A stretch of DNA of 64,000 nt, from the NCBI GenBank assembly GCA_944989445.1, contig CALYLW010000057.1, positions 186,001-250,000 of the forward strand, given 5' to 3'. The position numbers and the translations under genes are program-made. This document shows, piece by piece, positions 14,701-25,200 of this stretch; the first letter of the stretch is position 1; every line of letters starts with the position of its first letter. The notes under the pieces are model-generated. The model was not told where the DNA came from and did no database searches. It saw nothing but the letters and a program-made list of their open reading frames with translations. Source of the stretch: Ampullaceana balthica. Lineage: Eukaryota > Mollusca > Gastropoda > Lymnaeidae.

Positions 14701-17700
14701 AGAGTTATTGACTAGTTTAATCATTGAATAAAATACACATATTTACAATAAAAGTTTTTAAATTACAGAGTACTGTTATATTTTATAGATAATGTTCTTT
14801 CCGTGCTTATGTATATACAGCAGGTTATGGTATGTTAAATAGTACATATAATAATGTTATAATATGTGAAAATATAAAACCTGGATGTTTCAGGCCTATG
14901 ATATTCAACTTTTAGATTACACACAAATATTAAAGATGCTGACTAATACAAGCGATTGTCATTAATAGAAAATATATATAGCAAAATATTCATTAAATTT
15001 TCTTGAAGAAACGTAATGACTTTTATTTATGAACATCAAGCTTCAACTGAGAAGTGATGCATTGAAACAATTGGTATATTGCAATTTAAGAGAAAATTTT
15101 AAAATAAATTTATCAACGAACAGGGTACATAACAAGTCAACAGGGTACATAATCAGTTAACTACAGGGTACATAATCAGTCTACAAGGTACATAATCAGT
15201 CAACAGGGAATGCAAGGGTACTTCGATAGTAGTAAGCCTACTTCAAGAATCACTAAGTTAGCCACTAGGACCAAATAAAGCTAGATGCCAATTTGTGTAT
15301 ATTTTATCAAGAAAGAATAACTCTTCATCAATTTTTTAATAAAAATAACAACTTTAACAGTTACTTAACTTTTTAGTAGCAGGTATTTTAATTTTAAAGA
15401 ATCCCACATAGATTTAATAAAAATAATTTTTAAAAAAAACAACAAAGAAAAAGGGAGAGATTATTTCCATTATTTATTTAATACATTTAGCTTTTTTTTA
15501 GACTTACCTTCATAAAGAAACATAAACCGACTGCTTTCTTACAACACACGATTGATTGGGCATAAACAAAGACACAATCTTCGCCTCTTAACACGCGCTG
15601 ACTTATGACTTATTTAAAACCCCCGTTGACCCTTGCATGTTTGATTTTGGTCTGACATTTAACCTTTAATCGTTTGTTCTCCACGGTCTTCAACTGATAA
15701 GGAAATCTTCAAGATCTGATAACAAGCATGTACACCAAACAAACAATCTCAAGATGTAAGTCTTCGGTTCCAGGCTATTCTTGTCAAGTATCAGGTTTAA
15801 TTTATTTCGGTAATTAATGGCAGACAGGCCCGTGCGTCGCGCCTGCTTCAATATTAACGAGATCCCCTTGGCACCAGCAAAACCAGGTACTAAAGTAAAG
15901 TAAATGCAACTTTGGGATTCTAGAACAATCACGGGTACAGGCGGCACCACATAATGTGTGCACTGTTTAACACGGGGGGAGCATTGTATCAACAAATACT
16001 CCAGTAGATTTATTTTATTATCATTATTATTTTATTTTTAAAGAATCCCATACTAAGGTTTCAACAGCAAAAAAAATATTAATATATCATTAAAAATTCT
16101 AAAATGTATTTTGTATTTCTCTATTCTATAAATTAAAATTAAAATATTTTTTTTAAAATAAATATTTAACGAAGCTCACTTATTAACTTATTATATTAAT
16201 TTGAAGGGGCCAAGCATTTAGTCTAAATCGAGATATATATGAGAGATTTGGTTTCCGCTAGGGAAGACAAGACTGGATCCAAGGGCCGTAGGGAATTTGA
16301 GACGTTGCACGTCAGGCGATAAAAATCCAATATCGAGGAACACGGCCAGCAGGAGAAAAAAAAATCGATGTTGAGACAAATGATGAATGGGTCCCGGACA
16401 CGAGACGGAAAGATGGTGAAATCTTTGTGGGGGGTCGTCAGCAAGGTTTGTTTGTACAGGCGCTGAGGAGTGTCATAATCTCAGACACAGAAGCGCATTC
16501 CCATCAGAGCAACACAACTTAGAGGCGTAGCTTGAATGACTGCAAACCCTCGTGGATGGATGTCTGGGTGAGGTATATCCTAAACACCAAGTTGGTGAAT
16601 TGAATAAGATTTCAAAAGGATCAGTTGAGGCGACAACAATTGAAGCATTTGTGTCTGTGAAGTATATCCTCAACACCAAGTTGTCTCGCAAACTAGAATA
16701 CAAGAACACAACACGGGAGCTGCTGGTTCCTGCCAATGACAGTTGGGGAATTGAACAAGATTTCAAAAGGATCAGTTGAGGCGACAACAACTGAGGCTTT
16801 TCTGGCTATTGTCTCCTGTTCTCCAACTTTCATACTCTGATACCCTCGGTTGGCAGCCCTTCAAAGCATCATCTCCACATATGTATATGCGAATCCTCAA
16901 CATTCATAGGGGCCATAATGATCAGAGCGTTGACCGTGTGGTCGAGGTTAGTTTTTATATACGAAGAAGAAACTCCTCCCCAGAAATACCAGCCAAAGGG
17001 TGGACATCTCGAATCTCAGACAAGAAGGCCAAAACGGAAAGGGTCATAGCATGAGAAAATTTGGTGGCCAATGTAACATGACAAGCAAGGGGACAACAAA
17101 GACGAGATCTGTCAAAGAGAGGTCCGCAAGGATGTGATGAAGAGCTGGACGGAGATCGAGCTGACACCCAAACACTGAAAGGCTTGGAAAAAAATAGTTG
17201 CAAAGACGAAGATCTTAAATGATGACATTTTTACGTGTTTTTTTTTGGGAGGGGGGGGGAGGGTTACTTAGTTTACTAGTCCAAACCAAACGAACCTCCC
17301 TCTTAAAAACTACATAATATTTCTTTTTGTTTTAGCAAAAACAAAGTCTTTTAAACACAATTCAATGACGAGTAGGAAACATATAATACTATTTTCATTT
17401 GATTTTTTAAAAAAGGGTGATGCATCTATCTTTTGCATCTCCCCCACACCATGTCGCACTCTATTTTTAAATTGCATTTCAGGTCATTCTTTTGTTGTGT
17501 CTTAAATCATGGTCCACATAAGGTATTCAGGTGTCATTTCAAGCGTGCATATTAAGAAAAAACAAAAAGCAAAAGCAAATAAATTGCGCAGTGGAAAGTC
17601 TGCCTGTTGTCTGATCGTATCTCTATAATGGCTCTAGGCATTCATCTCCCGTACTAAAGCCATGGCTTTTGTGTCAGGTGCGATAGGGCATTATTAGCAT

Positions 17701-20700
17701 AAATGGTTTAAAAATTGGGTAATATAAGCCTTAACAGCTTAAGTCTCATAAATAAATATTGATGGATCTAGTCAATTAAAAATGGACCTTTAAACATGAC
17801 TAGGAAATGAACTGGTCCGAGTCGCACCAAATAAAACGCATATTTTGTTTGGGTAACTTCTTATATTTGTAATATTTCTGTTGTTTATTATATTATCTAT
17901 TTCAGTCGCTCCTTCTATAAAGAAGATGATTGCGTCCTACGCTTATTCATGGTTTATGTCTAGTCTTGCATTTTTATTAGAGTTTTAAGTGTTGATAGTG
18001 TTGATGATTATTGCACTGAACCGAATCGTGTGTAAAGAATTCAACTGATGAAAGCAATAAAAAAAATAATTAATTTGGCTTCAATTTAGATGTTGTACCG
18101 ATAATTAAAATGTGGACTAAATTCACACGAAGAACCACGGAATTAAAGAAGGTAATAAAACAACGTAAGAAAATATACTTTTGTCATTCAAAGGCGGAAA
18201 TATGCTACTATAACATTCCAAGGGGGCGCGGTATTCCTGGGTCCACCCATGAGCACCTGACATTAGTTGGGTTAAAAGTCAAGGCGGCTGGACATCGTGC
18301 TAGCCACATAATCCCCTCGTATGTTGAGGTTACAGAAACTTGTGAACGCTGCTTCACTTGCCCGGTAGGCCAGCACGGCTTAATAGGGAACTCTACTTTA
18401 TTCGTTGGGGGCCATTTCGTATATATCAATTAAATCTCCGGCGGGAATTCCGTTTCTACATCAATTTGAGCCAGGTCAGTAGACTTTACCAAGACAAACA
18501 TTTGCTTAAAAAATATATTATAATAACAATTATTTATTTTTAATTTTAAAAAAATAATTTCTCAAACGTATACTTATTTCAATATTTATGTTGAAAACAT
18601 TGTGTCACAAAAAACCTTGTCTAAAATAAATTGTTACCTTACATAATGAGGTATGACTTTGTGCTGTCTGAGATTTGGGGCCATCCATAAATGAGGTCAA
18701 GCGATTTTGGCCGATTCCCCCCCTCCCCCTCGTCACACTTAGTCATAAAAACTTAGAACCCCCCCCCCAATATGACGTCACAAAGCTTTGACAACACCCA
18801 CCCCCTAAAAGCCGTATTTTCTGTTTGAAAATTAGCATGTTTCTAAACACTTTTTTTTTGTCATTTAAGTATGTATTTAGTTTAAGGCTCCACTCTAATG
18901 GCTTAAAACGTGTTAAAGTCATTGAAAATGTCTTTAAATAAATTGCAAGCAATCAAATATTTAAGTGGAACTTTTATTTAAAGGTGCGTGTTTATGACGT
19001 GACGTCACATTTCTTAAACACCATAACCCTCATCACACATCGTCACAAATGCGTGACTCCCTCCCCCCCCCCACCCTTTTAGGCGCGTGATGTCATTTAT
19101 GGACGGCCCCATTGACACAAAATATCTATACATAGGAATTAAGCACACGGAACGAAAACAAACAACAATAAAACAAATAACAATAAAACAAATAACAATA
19201 AAACAAATAACAATAAAACAAATAACAATAAAACAAATAAAAATAAAACAAATAAAAATAAAACAAATAACAATAAAACAAATAACAATAAAACAAATAA
19301 CAATAAAACAAATAACAATAAAACAAATAACAATAAAACAAATAACAATAAAACAAATAACAATAAAACAAATAGTTCTAGGATGTATTAAAAGGGTTAC
19401 AAACACACGTGCCTACCACAGCTCGTGCAGACGTCAGGGTGGGTGATGGCGCTGAGGAGGTTGAGGACGAACCCGTTGGTCTGCAGGGCCGAGACCCCGT
19501 CCAGGGGGAGGATGGATTGCTGGCGGCAAACTGGACACGTGACGGACAGGGACTCAGACGGGATGACATTACTCAGACATTGCTCGCAGAACGTGTGCAG
19601 GCAAGGCAGGACCTGTGGGGAGAGGGATGTTTTTAAGATGTGTTATCATCACACGCGTGTCGTCAAGTATTAGAGTTTATTCATAGCTTAGTGATGGCGT
19701 GTAGCTTGGAATGCCGGATGGTGTTATGGTGAAAATTGCTGGTTTGAGAATAAAACAAATTAAAGCAATATTTTAGTTTCATTATTGAAATTTCATAAGA
19801 AGATAAACGCTCGTGTCTTAATATAATTTTACAATGAATGTTAGATTTCGTTTTCTTTTTTTTACGTTACCATTCCACCATATAAAATGTACATAAAATT
19901 GAACGAATTCATATTGTTTTGGCGCATTTAGCCAGCTTATTCTATGCGTGGTTGATAAACTTCATACCCCCCTCCCCGGCTTCGATGGAGCAAAAAGATA
20001 TATATTTAAAAAGGTTATTGCTTTATATAAAGAGATAAGTATTTAAAAGACATAAAGGCGATCAAGTCAATAAAATGTTATGGAGGGGGTTAGGTATACA
20101 ATTGAGAAACGCTGCATTCAGAATTGACGATCAGTTTACACGATAGTCATCTGGTTAGCTGGGAATCACTGGGAATACAAGTGTTTTGAATTGCTTGGGT
20201 GGGGGTCAGAGGCGTCACTAGGGGGTGAGGGTGGTGCGGATCATACCGGGTTACACCATCACCAGGGGCAAGACCAAAGTGTAAAATTATGTATGCTCCC
20301 GGTATTTGGTAGATTCGGAGTAAGTCTGTGGGGCAAGTCATGAGAGCATGACATCATGAGCTACCACACTGGATGACACCACGAGCTACCGCACTGGATG
20401 ACACCATGAGCTACCGCACTGGGTGACACCATGAGCTACCGCACTGGATGACACCATGAGCTACCGCACTGGGTGACACCATGAGCTACCGCACTGGGTG
20501 GCACCATGAGCTACCATACTGGGTGACACCATGAGCTACCATACTGGGTGACACCATGAGCTACCGCACTGGGTGACACCATGAGCTACCATACTGGGTG
20601 GCACCATGAGCTACCGCACTGGGTGACACCATAAGCTAGCACACTGGATGACACCATAAGCTACTGCACTGGGTGACACCATGTGCAACCGCACTGGATG

Positions 20701-22220
20701 ACACCATGAGTTACCGCACTGGGTGACACCATGAGCTACCGCACTGGATGACACCATGAGCTACCGCACTGGATGACACCATGAGCTACCGCACTGGCTG
20801 ACACCATGAGCTACCGCACTGGATGACACCATGAGCTACCGCACTGGGTGACACCATGAGCTACCGCACTGGGTGACACCATGAGCTACCGCACTGGGTA
20901 ACACCATGAGCTACCGCACTGGATGACACCATGAGCTACCGCACTGGATGACACCATGAGCTACCGCACTGGGTTACACCCTGAGCTACCGCACTGGATG
21001 ACACCATGAGCTACCGCACTGGGTGACACCATGAGCTACCGCACTGGGTGACACCATGAGCTACCGCACTGGATGACACCATGAGCTACCGCACTGGGTG
21101 ACACCATGAGCTACCGCACTGGATGACACCATGAGCTACCGCACTGGGTGACACCATGAGCTACCGCACTGGATGACACCATGAGCTACCGCACTGGATG
21201 ACACCATGAGCTACCGCACTGGATGACACCATGAGCTACCGCACTGGGTGACACCATTAGCTACCGCACTGGATGACACCATGAGCTATCGCACTGGGTA
21301 ACACCATGAGCTACCGCACTGGATGACACCATGAGCTACCGCACTGGGTGACACCATGAGCTACCGCACTGGATGACACCATGAGCTACCGCACTGGATG
21401 ACACCATGAGCTACCGGACTGGATGACACCATGAGCTACCGCACTGGGTGACACCATTAGCTACCGCACTGGATGACACCATGAGCTATCGCACTGGGTA
21501 ACACCATGAGCTACCGCACTGGATGACACCATGAGCTACCGCACTGGATGACACCATGAGCTACCGCACTGGGTGACACCATTAGCTACCGCACTGGATG
21601 ACACCATGAGCTATCGCACTGGGTAACACCATGAGCTACCGCACTGGATGACACCATGAGCTACCACACTGGATGACACCATGAGCTACCGCACTGAGTT
21701 ACACCATTAGCTACCGCACTGGATGACACCATGAGCTATCGCACTGGGTAACACCATGAGCTACCGCACTGGATGACACCATGAGCTACCACACTGGATG
21801 ACACCATGAGCTACCGCACTGAGTTACACCATGAGCTACCGCACTGGATGACATCAACCCCAGTGACGCCTCTGGTGGGGGTCAAATCTCCTACCCACAA
21901 TTAGAACTTGTGTATGGCGGTATGAGATCTGATGACACCATGTCCCGATGTAAGGACCACAACTTTACCACAAGTCACTCCCCCTCCCCATTAAATTGAC
22001 AAGCTCGGTGGCCCAGCCAACTCAATGATATTGCCTGAGGCAGGTTTGTACAATTTTCCTTAACACAACAGTGACGTCACGAGGGCAGTGACAAGAGAAG
22101 ACAAACGATTGTATCGAACTGACTTATCTAGCTTAAGATCCCAATAGATCGCAGCCCCCCCTACACCATGCAAAAGATATACCACACCACCACACTCACA
22201 CACACACCTACAAACATTAC

Positions 22221-22258
<38 letters not shown>

Positions 22259-25200
22259 TCATTGAATACAACATAATATTTTCATTTAAAATGTCCATAA
22301 AAGTAAGCATTTGAACAAGTTATAGCCAACTCCAAAGAGCCCATTTCGCTGTAATAGTAACTACTTATAGTTCATCTAGTTTCTAGACCAGCTGAGGCCA
22401 AAATATTTTTGCCTAACGTCACGTGAGCTATCAATGAGCTACTGAAATAACATGGCATAATTGCATGACCGGTCTTCTTCATAAGACTTACAACATCAGA
22501 TCACCACTAGTGGCACTACACAAGGAGAAGGTTATGTAATGTTGGTGTCATCACAGTTAATGTTAGCAGTCGTATTAAAAATGCTAGCAATGCAGAATCG
22601 CAGAATTTCTGTCCTATTTATTATTTCATCGACGCGACGTCTTTTATATATATGTGCCCTGTTACTGCGAGTCCGACACAATACCCCATAGCCTCTGTAG
22701 GCAATACCCCATAGCCTTAATTTGTACGCAATATCAATAACATATACACTTTAATCTCGTTTTTTAAAAAATCAACAAAGTTTTCGGGGATAATTTTTAG
22801 TTTCTTTAAGTTTAAAGACCGGAATTGTGATATAAGTTGAAAGAGAACTTAAAAGAATAATAAAAATCAAGGTTTAAAAAAAAACACTACATATACCCTT
22901 AAGAAAGATAAGCGATTAATTTTTTTAAACTGAAAATATAACATAATTAATTTGTTGTTATCAATATACATAATTCCCGTCGTCTGTATGGATGTAATGC
23001 TGTTAGGCGGCGCTGCGATCGATTTTGTTTTATAGTGCTACTAATATTAGAAAGCAGCGCACCAAATTACTGCACCAAAAATAACACTCTTCGAACGTTC
23101 CGCATAAAGTTGTTCAATATGTTAAATGAATCAAATAAAAATAAATAAAATTAATGAATGTTCTGTATTACGTTATTTTTTAATCTGATGTGTATTTATT
23201 TTGAAAACTTCCGTCATTTTCTACACTATACAATACACTAGTATATACACTAATAATACACTAGTATATACACTAATAATACACTAGTATATACACTAAT
23301 AATACACTAGTATATACACTAATAATACACTAGTATATACACTAATAATACACTAGTATATACACTAATAATACACTAGTATATACACTAATAATACACT
23401 TGTGTATAACAAATAATTATCAATTTTATTTAATGACTTAGATGTTTATTTTGAAAGTATCTTTGTTATGTAACACCAATAGCATACACATATATTTATT
23501 TGAACTATAATTGTTAACAATAGATAGTATTTATTAATCCCTTCTAAAGTTACTTTACTTTCTAGCTAGGATTAATTTTTGTTGTAATTGCACGTCAAAT
23601 ACATCTTTTAATAATCATGTAGATCTATAGTTGAGTGTTACCTAATAAAATGCGTTAAAAAAATAAAGGTTTTTAAAGACCTACAGCATTGATGGCAAAA
23701 CCTTTTTGGGGCCGCGTGCCCAAAATTCAATCAAAACCCACTTATTTGTAGCAAAGTGCCAACAAAATGGTTTAAGTAAGGTACTAACATTTTAGTTGCG
23801 TGCCGGCTGATGAGGCTCTGCGTGCCCACTGTGACACGCGTGCCATATGTTTGCCATCACTGGCCTATAGCAAACCCGATTCAGGAACTAGGATGGCCGG
23901 ATGGCAGGTACTTAAAATTTGAAGGGGAATAAATACAAATACGACATCAACTGAATCCTTTCGATGAAGATATTATTTTTTTAACAATGAAATCGTCAGC
24001 GAAGCAGCCACACATTCGACACCCCCCCCCCACACACACACACACACACGTATAATGAAACTAAAGCTAATATCCTTAACACATATTTTGCATCATCTTT
24101 TTCTGCCTCAGGCGACAAGGAAGTTTTAATAAATTTAAATAAAATGGAGGAAATAGGTAACATAACTGTAGATGAGATAGGTATACATTCACTCCTAAAA
24201 AACTTAAAAATAAACAAAGCTACTGGCCCAGATGATATGCCTGCAAGATTATTAAAAGAACTAAGCAATGAACTGTCCCCAATCCTTGTAGTTCTCTTTC
24301 AAGCCTCTCTAAACCAGGGTAAAGTGCCCCAGGATTGGAAATTAGCTAATGTAAGTCCACTCTTTAAGAAAGGGGATAAATCAGACCCTGGTAATTACAG
24401 GCCTGTATCACTTACTAGTATCACCTGTAAATTACTAGAACACATAATATATAGTAGAATAGTTAACCACCTTGACAAATATAATGCCCTATGCCCACAT
24501 CAACACGGCTTTAGAAAAAACAGATCATGTGAAACACAATTAATAGGTTTAATAGATGAACTATCAAAAGGCTTGGACAAAAATGATCAAATAGATACAA
24601 TATTACTAGACTTCTCAAAAGCATTTGACAAAGTTCACCACCTTAGTTTACTTAAAAAACTTAACTACTTTGGAATCTCAGGTTCCTTACATCACTGGAT
24701 CCAAGACTTCCTTTTGGGCAGGGAGCAAACTGTAATAATTAATGGATCTAAATCTGCACCAATAAAGGTTAACTCAGGAGTTCCACAAGGAACTGTGCTA
24801 GGTCCCTTACTCTTTTTAATTTATATAAATGATTTACCCAACAACATCTCAACAGGTACAAAAGTTAGGTTATTTGCTGATGATTGTATAATCTATAGAA
24901 CAATTAAATCAGAACAAGATAGCAAAATTTTACAAAAAGACTTAGATGAATTGATAAAATGGGAAACTAACTGGAGTATGTCTTTCCACCCAGAAAAGTG
25001 TCAACTGTTAAGAGTAACAAAGAAAAAGAAACAAATAAATTCAAAATATTACATTCATGGAAAAGAACTGACCCAAACTAAAGATGCAAAATACTTAGGA
25101 GTCTTAATAAATGAGAAACTATCATGGAATCCCCATGTCAATGAAGTTATTAAAAAATCAAACAAAACCTTAGGCTTTATAAAAAGGAACTTTAACAAAT

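Noticed and set aside
18110..18433. 107-codon plus-strand frame
   Set aside because: Overlaps a SINE core found in other copies; no coding conservation expected.
20346..21855. Possible CRISPR-like array
   Set aside because: No unique spacers; units are contiguous, and the DNA is eukaryotic with transposon ends around it.
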